Source: Diplosphaera chodatii (lineage: Eukaryota; Chlorophyta; Trebouxiophyceae; Prasiolales; Stichococcaceae). From it: DNA of 64,000 bases. The DNA is taken from NCBI GenBank assembly GCA_032358165.1, contig JAALGY010000014.1, positions 496,001-560,000 on the forward strand. Direction: 5' to 3'. Position numbers and translations under genes: made by a program. This document shows, in pieces, positions 38,301 through 49,096 of the stretch; positions within the stretch are counted from its first letter, which is position 1; every line of letters starts with the position of its first letter. A model generated the notes under the pieces. The model did not search any database, had not been told where the DNA came from, and saw only the letters and a program-made list of their open reading frames with translations.

Positions 38301-38462
38301 ATGGGCTTCAACTGGGAGCGGTACGAGGCATGGCGAAAGCACCCGATGCTGTCGAACAACCTACGGCACTCGCTGCCGGGGCTGGGCATCGCCACGGTGG
38401 CCTTCGGCGTGTTCGTCGCCTACGACAAGCTCGTGGCGGGCAACAGCGGCGGCCACCACTGA
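38301..38462 (+). CDS. NDUFB3: Mitochondrial complex I subunit NDUFB3 (B12) homologue
   Basis: A single uninterrupted exon encodes 53 residues: MGFNWERYEAWRKHPMLSNN, then LRHSLPGLGIATVAFGVF and a short C-terminus ending GNSGGHH. The EWRKHPML-type motif followed by one membrane helix is diagnostic of NDUFB3, a supernumerary subunit of the complex I membrane arm. It is shorter than plant homologues at both ends. The frame is open upstream to an ATG-like start at 38229, so about 24 more residues are possible, but the ATG at 38301 fits the family start best. The stop is followed five bases later by the ATG of the next gene, an unusually tight spacing for nuclear genes. Confidence 0.88.
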   Translation: MGFNWERYEAWRKHPMLSNNLRHSLPGLGIATVAFGVFVAYDKLVAGNSGGHH

Positions 38463-38467
38463 GCCCG

Positions 38468-40765
38468 ATGCGCGCCCCAATGCGCACGGTCACAGAGTGC
38501 GCTGCTGTGGCCCCTGCAAGCGCAGCAGCCGCAGAGCTGAAGAGCCCTGCTGGAGAAGCAGAGGTCTGCGCTGCTCGGTGGGGCGCGACGCATGCTGACA
38601 GCACGCACTCGCGGGGCAAGCGACGTCGGAGCAGCAAGGGTTGCGGCAGGCCATGGCAGCGGCGGTGCACTCGCTCTGACGAGGCCGAGGCAGCTGAGGC
38701 TGGTTGCGCCACTACCCCGACAGCAGAGGGCACGGACCAGCAGGCGATTACGCCTGCTGAGAGGGACAGTGGCTGCCGCCATGGCAGCCGAAACAGCAGG
38801 CAGACTGGGGCTGAAGTTAAGAACACCGTCATCGAGGGCACAGCGGTCAATACCACGGAGCCAGAGGCGCGAAAAGCATTCAGGACCGTCATGGCAGGCA
38901 CTGGGGAGGTGTTGGCTGCTGACATGGCAGACTCGACGCTACTGTTGCAGCGCCAGGATTGGGATGGCTTGTTGCAGCGCCTCGATCAGGATGGCTATCT
39001 GCTCCTGCGCGGCGTGCTGCCAGCCAGCACGGTGCTCCGGGTGAACTGACTTCGCATGGCTGATGGTTGCTGGCAAGATGATATCCAATGGGGATGTGCG
39101 GGAATGTGTTGCAGTGTTTCATTGTGCTGCTGTCACATGTGCAGGCGCGGGGCTTCCTCCTGGAGCAGCTGCAAGCCGCCAAGCCAGAGTGCTTCGCACC
39201 CGACCTCCCCTGCAGCGAGGTGCAGCCCAGAGTCACCACCAGCTGCCACGACGCACCTGGCCTGCAGCCTGGATGGTTTCCCCTGTGATTCGGCAGCCAC
39301 TCCGCCAGTGACATCCTGATGACCCACACAAACGGGTGTTTTGCTGAATTTCAGGGGCGTGCGGCGGAGGGCGCGGGCGGCCTGGGGCTGCTGGGGCGGC
39401 AGGACCTGGCGGCCGCCCCCCCTGTGGCGGCGGTGCTGGAGGCGCCGCCCCTCTTCGCCCTCATGCAGCGCCTGCTGCAGGTGATGAATCTGATAAAAGT
39501 TGGATGGTTCATTTTCAAAATAGTAAGAAAAATTTTGTAAATTAGCGCGGTGCAGCATTGCACCACATCACCGCTCTGCTGCTCTACCAGTCTCACATCA
39601 TGGCCGTGGCATCGCATCATGATCCCCCTGGCATTGAGGTGGGATCAGCAACCATGATACGCTGGCAGCTGTGCAAACCCTGAGTTGAACCCCGGCGCCT
39701 GCAGGCGGGGGAGGTGGTGACCAGCGGGTACAAGTGGCTGCGGGCGGTGGGGCGCTCCGAGTTCACCGGCCTCCACACCGACCGCGTGTTCCTGGGCCGC
39801 GGTGAGTCATCGGTGGTGGATGGTGCATGTACCCTCTGCACCCTAGACCAGCTGCTGGGCAACAAGCGTGATACATGCGGGGCTTTCGAGGGTCATGTGC
39901 CCGGGCATGGGATGTGCCAGCACAGACCAATGTGCTGCAGGACGGGCAGACGAGTCTTGCCTCAGCAACCGCTTCTGTCGTGCTACTCCACAGTGCTTGT
40001 TTCGACGCGAAGATAATACCCTCCACGCAGGCACGCCGCTGCTGCTGACGGCGTGGATGCCACTGGGGGAGGTGCCGCCGGCGCAGGGCTCGCTGCTGGT
40101 GGCCGCCGGGTCGCACCGCCTGCCCGCCTTTGCTACCTTACGCAGCGGCTATGGCCGCAGCCAGGCACGCCTGCAGGCCGCCCCAGCACGCTATGTGGCA
40201 TCAACTGCTGCAAGTCAGGCCACCTGGGCTTTGGCTCTCACGACAAGACACACAAAGAATGGCCAGTGCCTGTCCGTTGGCCCTAGTTTCAAAATCAAAT
40301 ATACTTGTGACGCTGTGCCATGCAGGTGGGCAAGGACGGCACGCGCAGCGGCTGGCTGTCGGACAATGGCGCGGCCCTGTCGGGGGAGGTGGGCGCTGTG
40401 GACTGGCGGGTTGCGGACTGCGGACCCGGGGATATCGTTGTGCTTGGTGAGTACTCTTCTGTTGCATGACAAGTGTGGGAATGCTGGACTGGCTGTGAAA
40501 ATACTGTCGTGTCAAGCCTTCACGCAGTCTGACGAGCCTTTGGCACTCGGAGTGAGGCACGCAAAGCACGGCATCTGCAGTGATCCGAGATGTGGTAGGA
40601 GTGTTGGGTTGGCATGGCGCAGGCCTTGACGTGCTTCACATGAGCGCGTCAAACGAGAGCCGTCCGCCTCGCATCCGCCTGTCGTGCGACACGCGCTGGC
40701 AGCCTGCCGACGAGCCCCGAGACCCGCGGCTCAAGGTGTGGCGAGGCCGGGCGGAATGCGCATGA
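38468..40765 (+). CDS. Phytanoyl-CoA dioxygenase (PhyH)-like Fe(II)/2-oxoglutarate oxygenase
   Basis: Exons encode WDGLLQRLDQDGYLLLRGVL (near 38960), GFLLEQLQAAKPECFAPDL (near 39145) and TSGYKWLRAVGRSEFTGLHT with DRVFLGR (near 39720-39800). TPLLLTAWMPLGEVPPAQGS with LLVAAGSHRLPAF follows (near 40030-40130), then a final exon LDVLHMSASNESRPPRIRLS before CDTRWQP. GLHTD supplies the HxD iron ligand, LHMS the distal His, and the Arg in RIRLS the 2-oxoglutarate contact, in the order expected for PhyH proteins. The substrate is unknown. The first 140 or so residues (from 38468) are low-complexity with basic stretches; the true start could be a later ATG such as 38891. Its start lies five bases after the NDUFB3 stop. 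The stop is at 40763-40765. Confidence 0.75.
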
Positions 40766-41287
40766 CTGGCATGCCAGGCGGCTGTAGCAACTTCCATAGC
40801 ATGCGGGATGCCAGGCCTCGATGTTGTGGCGGAGGGCGTGTAGCAGCATGTTGAAGAGGGTGAGACATTAGAGTCCAGGACTTTCTCCTTTGGCAGCTGT
40901 ATTGACCAATAGAGAAACATGCACGAGATACGCCATCGCACTTGCAACAACAACCTGCAGCAGGGGTGATGTGCAGGGCTGTCGTCAGCTGACGCGAAGC
41001 TGCATCTTCCCTCGCACATGTCGCGCGTGCACAACACATGTATTGCAGATCAGCAGGCATCACTACGCACCCGCACTGTCAAAGGGTTTACCTAGTCGCT
41101 TAGTGCCGTCATCGACAAACGCCAAACTTCTGTACGTTCATCTGCAATCATCAGGCCAGTGGGATCGTCGCAGAATGGCCTGACATCCGGCAAATGGTGG
41201 CAACGTCTGCACTTGATTTCTCACCCAACGGCTAGCTTGCAGTGGATCAACCGCCATGCGGGGCGAAGCGTTCAGGCAGAGGTTGTA
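40766..41287. other. Intergenic gap
   Basis: Nothing recognisable lies between the PhyH-like gene and the next plus-strand gene. It presumably carries a 3' UTR and a promoter. Confidence 0.45.
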
Positions 41288-43883
41288 ATGTCCATCCTGG
41301 GCCGCCTGCCTGTCCCCGCGACGCACCGCATCAGCTACAGCATGGTTGCAGCCTTTGCTCCCGACGTCCTGAGCTCTTCCTTGAGCCTCAACAGCGGCAT
41401 GCGACCCTCTCATCGGCACAACGGCACGCTGAGGACCGGTGCAGGCTGGGACTGCGGAGCGCTGCGTGCCATGCACGGCTCAGCGGTGTCTCGGACGGCA
41501 GGGGCATCGGCGGTGCGTTCCGCGAAGCCAGCCGCCGCGCTGCTGGGGAGACCAGATGTCGCGGCCTTCGCACTGCCCGCAGCTGCGGCTAGCAAAGCTG
41601 CCATTGCTGCCACCCGAGCATCGCACACAGCCACAGCACAGCCTGTGACGGCAGCGCCGGCAGCAGAAGCGGCAGCGTCACTGCAGCGGCGAGGATTCAG
41701 GATGGCGCCGGATCTGGTGGCATGCCTGCGCCAGTTCAACAGGCTGCGTGCTGCAAGCCTGCGCGACTGCACCGACGTGCAGACGCAGCTGCACATGGGC
41801 AAAAACAAGGTGCATGGAGATGTGACCTTTGCAGCATTGGTGTATATGTACAAGAACACATTTGTTCGTGTTCGCCTAGCTTTGGTTCACTTTGGCACAT
41901 GTATATCGCAGGCTTTGATGGATTTGCATCACGGAAACCAATTTGCCCGTGACTTCCTCGCTGATGACGGCATGGCAGAGGTGTGAATAACATTTTGCCC
42001 ACCTCATGCTGTCTATCACTTCTCATGACTCCTCGTCTCTGGTATTGCAGCTGGTCCTTTGTTTACCACGATTGCACTGCATGATTGAAACTGCACAGGT
42101 TCTGAAGTTGCTGCACCATCATGACGAGTATGTGGCCAGGGAGGCGTTCCTTCTTGCTGACGCGCTCATACAGCAGGTACACGAAGGGTTCAAGGGCTGC
42201 TGTGGGGATATCGATGTGTGAGAACCCTGAAGGGTACAGGATATGGTCAATCACAGACACAGCATGGTTGCACTCCGACTGTTCAAGTTTTCAGGCAACT
42301 GATTGATGCGGTTGTGATTGGTGGACAGCGCTGGGTGGCACGGCAGCTCGTCAGGCGCCAGCTGGCGACGCGGCTGGCAGCGCTGATGGGGTGCCAGGCC
42401 GGCGAGCGGCCGCTGGGGGCAGCCGGGCTGTCGGTGGAGCTGCTCAACGCCGGGGCGCGCGGCGGCTACGCCCGAGATGTGGCTGCGCAGGTATGATCTC
42501 AGCCGACACTCTGCATAGCACCACCTGCAGTATGGTCACGTGTACCAGCTGTGTCCGAGTGGGTTCTGCGCAGGTAAGCGGCGGCAGCGTGGTGCTAGTG
42601 CCGCACACACTTTGCAGAACCCACTCACAGTACTGTTACAGACGCTTCAGTTGATGCCTTCATCCTTATTGCCTACAACATCAGCTCATCCTGTTCACAC
42701 ATCCTGCTCACCCTGTTCCGGGTGTCTTGTCCAGCTGCTGGACGCGGGTGGTTTGGAAAACATGGCACTGGCGCTGTGGGCATCCACCAGCCAGCCGCGC
42801 ATGGTGAGCGGACGCCCCACTACCCCTCGGGGCATGGCCACTTGCTGATGTCAAAATTATCAGCAGGCAAGTGCATATTGGACACATTTGGGCGTGCAGG
42901 AGGCATGCAGAACGAGTGTGCTGTTATTGCAGCGCTGCTGCACAGTCTGTGCCCTGGTCGGCCTGCAGCACACCTCCCGAGGCCACACATACGATGGCAG
43001 AGCTAAAGAGTGTGACCATCCTCTTTGCAGATGGGCCTGGCCGGGCAAATGGTGCACAGCATCGCGGAGTGCGGGCCGAGCTTCCGCCGGCGCCTGGCTG
43101 CAGGAGGGCTGCTGCCCGCGCTGTGCAGCGCCGCCTCTGCCGACCTCGCCACAGGTGCCGCTTCTGCTTGCCGGTCGGCCACTTCTGCAGCTGTTCGTCG
43201 CACTTTGTGGCTGTGACACGGGCATCATGCAATGTAGCGCATGGCCCATGTAATGCTGCAAGCGCTCTACAGTGGCGCAATGAATATGAGGCCTCAAGTG
43301 CAGCCTCTGACTCCGCAGCGGCGCGTCGCCAGCGGCGACCATCCAGCGATGCGGACCTGCCGCAGCTGTGGCACGTGGCGTCGGGGGTCGCGACCCTGGC
43401 GGATGCGGCAGTTGCCGAGGGCCGCGCCGCGACTGCGACGCTGCTGGACACTGGCGTGCCCGAGCTGCTCATCCAGGTGCATATTTATTTTGTGTAGCCC
43501 GCAGTTGACAGTACGGTAGTTGCATTGAAGCTGGCTGTGCAGTTGATGCCATCATGCTGCAGCGGGCTTGGTTGCAAACTACTTGCATCGGCAGGCCATC
43601 AACAGCATTCAAGAGGGTTTCAGCATGGAATGCGTGCTGGGTGCAGCTGCAAACGCCGTGGCTGGCGAAAGTCAGCAGCGTGTGGCGGTGGCAGGGGCGC
43701 ACTGCGCTGCAGGGCCTCGTGCGGCACCACCCCGCGGCACTGCAGCGGGCGCTGGATGCCGTGGATGTACCGTTCCCGCCCGACACCAGCCCTGCACTGT
43801 GGCAGGCCTGGTGGGCCGACCTGCGTGGCGACCTGCAGCGGGCTGTGGCCAAGAGGGTTGCCAACCGTGACTATGTACTTTAG
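41288..43883 (+). CDS. Unrecognised helical-repeat (armadillo-like) protein
   Basis: I do not recognise this gene. A first exon from about 41288 (MSILGRLPVPATHRIS) is Ser/Ala/Arg-rich and could be an organelle transit peptide, followed by MAPDLVACLRQFNRLRAASL. Later exons are short amphipathic helices: ALMDLHHGNQFARDFLADDG, VLKLLHHHDEYVAREAFLLA, VARQLVRRQLATRLAALMG, GLAGQMVHSIAECGPSFRRR, HVASGVATLADAAVAEGRAA and TALQGLVRHHPAALQRALDA. The pattern of paired helices with Leu/Ala spacing suggests an alpha-solenoid of the armadillo/HEAT type. It ends RVANRDYVL at the stop 43881-43883. A TGTAA element, the usual green-algal poly(A) signal, occurs at 44043-44047. The start codon and several exon joins are uncertain. 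Confidence 0.5.
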
Positions 43884-44433
43884 CAATGATCTGCGTGCAT
43901 ATGGCTTTTATGTAGCGCGCTTGCGGTGCAGCATAGCAGATCTGCTAGGCTGTGCTGCGCAACACTGAATGTGCAGCTGGTAGGCAGTGGTGAATGCTGG
44001 CTCCTCCACACTTTTGTACAGTATCAGCACGTTGGCACTGTATGTAATGAACGAAACTGTACTGACCGACTTGTCACAACCATTGAACATGATTATGCTG
44101 GGATTGTTTGCTCACTAACAACCTGTAACACTGTAACACTGTGCCACTGCAGTTTAACCCTGATCAAACCCACCCAGCTACCCCTGTACAGACTCTCAAC
44201 CAAACTGCCCTCTCTATTACACTTGTGCCTCAGCACTAGCGTTTCCTGCGCCCAGATCGCAGTGTCTTTGCACCAAGCAGCAGCATGCCTATTGAGAACA
44301 CCGCCTCCAACATCCCTGCAGTGCAGTTGCACAGCTTACCAGCGGTGTATCGATGCCTGACAGCTGTAACATCTCTCCCTGTAAAAACACAGAATCCAGT
44401 AGCATTGAATGCCAAAATGGGATCAAGCTGTGC
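43884..44433. other. Convergent intergenic gap with TGTAA elements
   Basis: It contains several TGTAA pentamers on the plus strand (44043, and two within 44123-44140), consistent with 3' end formation of the upstream gene. No coding exon was seen. Confidence 0.4.
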
Positions 44434-46547
44434 TCAGACCCGGGGTCTGTCACCTGGAGGGGTGTTGATGGCAGCGCTGCTGCCTGCCCAGCTGCCCAGT
44501 GCGGCCCCCGCAGCAAGCCCTGAGCAGCAGGAGGCCACAATGTGTGCAGGACTGCACACTCCATGACATGATGCGAGAGTCGATATATAGAAGGCTGAGT
44601 GTAGCGCGCACCTGCTGCAAGTTTCCAGTCGACGTTCCCAAGTCTGGCATGCTGCATCAAAGCCACCTACGGAAAGGCGCTGGGACTGCGCTGGGTTTCG
44701 GGGTGACAGTGTGGCAGCATCGATATCCAGGTTTGCGAGCACTTCCAAAGAGTTTCCGCCATGGCCGTGAGGCACAGCCAGCTGCAAGGACCACACACCG
44801 CTGAGGGTGGCAGCATCGCAAGCAGCGCCGTGCCGAGCACCGCCGCCTGCGGCATGCCGCCCGCAGCCGCTAGCAGCGGCGTTACCACCGTGCCCCCGCC
44901 TGCCATGTGATGCGCGGCACTTGGTGCACCAAGCAGCATTGGAACCCTGACAGGCCGGACAGTAAACGCTGCCTTGCTGCTGGCGCCATGCATTGTAGGC
45001 CGACAACAGGAGACAAGATGACGATGCATCCAGCTGGAACTTCGGCCCGCCAATGTGCGCCCACCGATGCCAAGCAGCCCTGTAGCGCAGCCGGCAAGCG
45101 CGCCGCTGGCCGCCAGGAACGCGGCCCTCGGCGCAGGAGGCAGCGCACAGGAGGGGTCCCAGCTGCCCGAGGCTGCTGCCGCCGCTGCAATGCTGCTTGC
45201 TTCGGGACTTGACAGCAGCACGGCCTGCAGGCACCGTGCTACAGATATGCCGACTGCACACCTCAGCACTTTGTGTCACGACTGGCACAGCAGCAGTCTT
45301 CGGCATGGGCCCCACACTGGCAAGCAACACACCTTCAGGGGGACGAGCACCGCGACTGTGACCAGGAACCAGCCCAGGGTGCGGCGCAGCGCCTGCAGGG
45401 GATGTGCAGATGGTTCACCCTGATGACCGACCCCCCCCTCTACCTATGGCTGTACGGCAGATGCAGCTGCATGTCCTTGCTAATATGACTTCCTGATCTC
45501 AAATACAGCCAGGCTGAGTTCTGTCATCGCACAGGTACACTGCCACCTTGGCATCCAGCTTGGTGGTCAGCCACGCCCCCAGCGGCGCTGTGCACACGGC
45601 GGCCGCCCCAATGAGCGCCGCAGCCGCCGGGTCCACCACGCTGGCCGCCGTGTAGGTCTTTGTGGCTGCCGCCGCCGTCGCCAGCACCGCCACCAGCGAG
45701 GTTCCCGACACCAGCCTGCACAGCACCGCCGGATTGTTACATTGCAACAGCAAGCACCCCAAACCTGGGATTGCGAGGAGTGCGGCATGCTGGCAGCATC
45801 AGCTGGACGGTCTAGACGAATGAGCGACACCAACTCGCAGATCTCTTGCCGTCCTCAACAACGGAGATGCTGTCAGTAGCAAGGTGACTGAATGAACACC
45901 TACCGCTGCGAGATGCCGGGGCAGGCGCCGACGATGGCGGGCACGATGAGCACACCGCCGCCCACGCCGACCAGGCTGCCGAACAGCCCCGCGGCAGCCC
46001 CCACGAGGGGCGCAATGCGACGCGCCCTGGCCCGCGCCGCCGCAGGCTCCATCCTCCGGTCATGCTGCGGTGCGTCAGCTCCTGACTGCGGGTCACCTGG
46101 GGCACTCCCAGCTGCCTTGCCGCTGCCGCTGGCGCCACGGTCTGTGCTGCCGCTGGCTGTGCTGAAGCACCTGCATGACCTGCAGGCGCCGGTGGATGGG
46201 ATCGGCTGCCATACCTGCAAGCTGCGTTCCCCCACACACTGCTGCTGTGGTGCGTCATTTGAATGGCTGCTGAGCGTGGCAGTTGCTGTTGTCAGAAACC
46301 GCTTGCTGATGTCGACCGGGCCGAAGGTGGCAGCTGCTGCACATGCCAGCAGGCTGGTGCGGCTATGCCATATTGCAGGCATAGCCATGCTTGCCGCAGT
46401 GCAGCCGGGCTGAAGCACGAGCGATGTACCGCAGAGCGCTGCTGTGGCCCATGGACCGTTTGGGCTGCTGCTCACCGTTGCGTCAGCACGTGGCACGACA
46501 GCGAGCATGCTGGCGGCCAGTGACTTCAGCCGCTTCACACAATGCAT
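44434..46547 (-). CDS. TauE/SafE family membrane transporter (sulfite/anion exporter-like)
   Basis: The first exon (45904-46547) begins MHCVKRLKSLAASMLAVV, basic and Ser/Ala-rich like an organelle transit peptide. It ends in the first TauE repeat signature LFGSLVGVGGGVLIVPAIVG. Following exons give RLVSGTSLVAVLATAAAATK with LIGAAAVCTAPLGAWLTTKL, then LRRTLGWFLVTVAVLVPLK. The second repeat is LAGCATGLLGIGG spliced to GTVVTPLLAAAGGMPQAAVL and GTALLAMLPPSA. The exon HARLGNVDWKLAA carries the family's GNVD motif, and GLAAGAALGSWAG closes the domain. Two glycine-rich repeats flanking membrane helices are diagnostic. The substrate (sulfite, taurine or another anion) cannot be told from sequence. 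The C-terminus is taken at the stop 44434-44436 and may extend further through another intron. The start lies 21 bases beyond the stop of the small gene upstream. Confidence 0.8.
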
Positions 46548-46568
46548 GGTGCCAAGGCCGGGCAAGCA

Positions 46569-47086
46569 TCAGTCAGCCCGCCTGCGGTCGATCTCCTTCC
46601 ACATGCCTGTGCCAGCAACACAAATACAGGATTGAGTTTCACACGCGCTCATGTGCGCACGCAGGCATCGGGCTTTGCCGCATGCACTCAGACCCGCACC
46701 CTTCTTCTCGAAGCCTGGCATCTGCCGCTCATCGGGGCCCTGCGACGAAAGCATCCAGACTCAAGACATCTTGCAGCCACCAACGATACTCCTCAGCATG
46801 CGATTGGGCGTTGTCACACTTTCCCAGACACCCTCACCTCTGGCGGCATGATCCGTTTGCCGGTTGCCGGCGCAAAAACGGTCGGGCCGAGCGCAGCTGC
46901 TGTGATGCCGACGATGGCCATCACCTGCAGGCATATGAAGTGGCGTGTAATGCATCTCATCTTCGCAGCACTACTGCTTGCCGACAGGCGACAACGGCAT
47001 GAGTGCAACCACCATTGCGTGGGTGCATGAGGCACATGCATTGTCAGCTGCCGCACCAGAATCTTGGTCCGAAGATCACCAGCCAT
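46569..47086 (-). CDS. 71-residue single-pass membrane protein
   Basis: Four small exons (47036-47086, 46838-46924, 46700-46739, 46569-46606) splice exactly in frame with GT-AG introns to 71 residues. The protein starts MAGDLRTKILVRQLTMH, has one hydrophobic segment (VMAIVGITAAALGPTVFA), and ends GFEKKGMWKEIDRRRAD. The basic N-terminus, single helix and charged tail resemble small inner-membrane proteins of mitochondria, but I cannot name it. Every exon is too short to stand out alone, so the gene is easy to miss. Its stop overlaps an out-of-frame ATG (TGATG), and the TauE/SafE start follows 21 bases on. It is divergent from the HAD-like gene. Confidence 0.65.
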
Positions 47087-47552
47087 GATTGACACCGCGA
47101 TGTCATCTCAGCAACGTTCATTTGTACACTGAGAGGCAGCATTGTTCAGCATACACAGAAGACTACCTCCGATGAGGTCATCAGTTGCTGATCCAGTGGT
47201 TGATCATCGAGTGCAGCTGGCGATCTGCGGCCATTACTGCATTTGCGCCACATATCTGCACTAAACACGGGCCAATAGAACGCGTGTTGGCTTCCATAGG
47301 CTTTGATCAACTAGGCTTGCATGCGCCACTGTTGCGCAGCAATCCCTGTTGATCAAACACTCACATCCAGCTGCGATCAGCGCAGTGATTGCAGGTCAGG
47401 CCCGCTATAGGATGCTCTCTGCCTCATCCGGGTTGCTACGAGCTCATTGCCTCCTTGATCACAAACGTTGTGACACTTTGCACCGCACACAAGCGGCAGC
47501 TTGTAGGCAGCACCGCCTGCTCAGACCCGAACGCCGCCACCGAGCAATCTGC
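47087..47552. promoter_or_regulatory. Divergent intergenic region, probable promoters
   Basis: About 470 bases lie between the start of the small membrane-protein gene (-) and the HAD-like gene (+). Promoter content is inferred from orientation only. Confidence 0.3.
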
Positions 47553-49096
47553 ATGGCTTCAGGTTGGCTAGCAACCTGCTTCTGTAGCTTGATGGTGATG
47601 GACATGTCGGCAGCAAGAAAGTGACAAGCATCTGGTAGGGCGCCGACCGACGTTTGTCTGTGTTGCAGCGGGCAACGATCCATCAAAGGAGGTCTGGGCG
47701 TTCGACTTCGACGGGGTGGTGTGCGACTCAGTGGGGGAGAGCAGCCTTTCGGCGTGGCGCGCCGCCGCCATTCAGTGGCCCAATGTGTTCCGCACCCCAG
47801 AGGCCGAGGCGCAGCAGGAGCACGTAATCGAGGGCATGCGCGCCGTCCGGCCAGTAGTAGAGACGGGGTGCGGGAGCTGAGGATGTTGACGGTACCGCGT
47901 GTCTGCTCTCTGGTCTCTTCTGCCTGATGAGCGTCCGCCTGACCACCAAGCGGCTCCCAGACTTCGATGTTGGCTGCGTGACGCGGTAACGCATGCCCTC
48001 TGCAGGTACGAGAACATCGTGCAGGTGCGGTGCCTGCTGGAGGGCGTGCCGGTGGATGACATCCTGGCGGACTGGCACGGCCTGCTGCAGCGCTACATGG
48101 AGACCTGGCAGCTGGACCGCTCCAAGGTGCGAAATACTGAGCTTTGACCGTGTTCAGGTTCGCTGGATGAATCAAACACAGCTGCCTGTGTCGTTGCATC
48201 CACCGCCATTAAACAGCTGTGTCTACTTGAAGGGGATAGATATTATGCTGCACACTGACGAAGGTCAACATTCTCTTGTGTGCCACAGTTAGTGGAGCTG
48301 TTCGGCTCCACACGGGACGAGTGGATCAAGGAGGACCTCGCGGGGTGGCTGGCGCCCAACCGCATCTACGACGGCGTGCCCACGGTGCTGAACCGCCTGC
48401 TGCAGCAGGCGGACCTGTACATCGTCACCACAAAGCAGGCGAGCACCGTGAAGTAAGCACGCAGGACTAGGATTAAAACTTTCTCACAATGCTGCTGTAG
48501 GTCTACTTGGCTCGAGCACGCACCTGCAGACATGGTTGCTGTCATTCAATCGTGGCAAGATATTGTCTATCGCCCGACAGCTTGCCACGCCATGTAGAAG
48601 CTGAACCTGATCAGCCCGGCTGCAGGCGCGGTTCACGGAGGCACTGCTGCGGGACATGGCCAAGGTGCCGCTGCCCGCTGACCGCATCTACTCGCAGACG
48701 GTGTCGGGGCGCCCCAAGGCAGAGGTGCTGACCATGCTGCAGGAGCGGCACCCCGGCACCCGCTACCACTTCATCGAGGACAAGATGGGCACCCTCGAAA
48801 AGGTGGGGCGACATCCTATCAGATGCTTCCAGGGCCAATGCGATGATGGCCTGGCGAGCCACCTAGGAGATGAGCATGGTGAGCGCCTACAGTTGTAGTT
48901 CAGGGTTGTAGTGACGGATCTTATGCTGAATGTTGGCGTGCAGGTGTGCAAAGACCCGAAGCTAGAGGCGTGGCAGCTGTACCTGGTGGACTGGGGCTAC
49001 AACACGCCCGAGGAGCGGCAGCGGGCGCAGGACAACCCCAGAATACAGCTGCTCAGCCTGGGGGACAGCTTCGCCAAGGCCACTGGCACAGCCTAG
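47553..49096 (+). CDS. HAD-superfamily hydrolase
   Basis: Exon 2 (from 47669) encodes AGNDPSKEVWAFDFDGVVCD, with the DxDxV nucleophile motif of haloacid-dehalogenase-like phosphatases, followed by SLSAWRAAAIQWPNVF. Later exons give YENIVQVRCLLEGVPVDDIL, WLAPNRIYDGVPTVLNRLLQ with LYIVTTKQ (motif II Thr and motif III Lys), RIYSQTVSGRPKAEVLTMLQ and YHFIEDKMGTLEK (motif IV acidic pair). The last gives YLVDWGYNT and ends SLGDSFAKATGTA. The overall plan matches the HAD-like proteins of plants and algae; the substrate is unknown. The start is proposed at 47553, where a 10-base coding exon (47553-47562) splices in phase to give MASAGNDPSKEVW. An earlier start within the open frame from 47349 is possible. 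Confidence 0.8.

Noticed and set aside
44740..44790. An apparent frameshift in the TauE/SafE gene after LAMLPPSA
   Set aside because: A GT donor directly after that codon joins in phase to HARLGNVDWKLAA, restoring the GNVD motif, so a normal intron explains it.
47459..48199. A 246-codon minus-strand open frame
   Set aside because: It is antisense to the HAD-like exons, which carry conserved catalytic motifs; the minus frame is Arg/Pro/Ser-rich noise.
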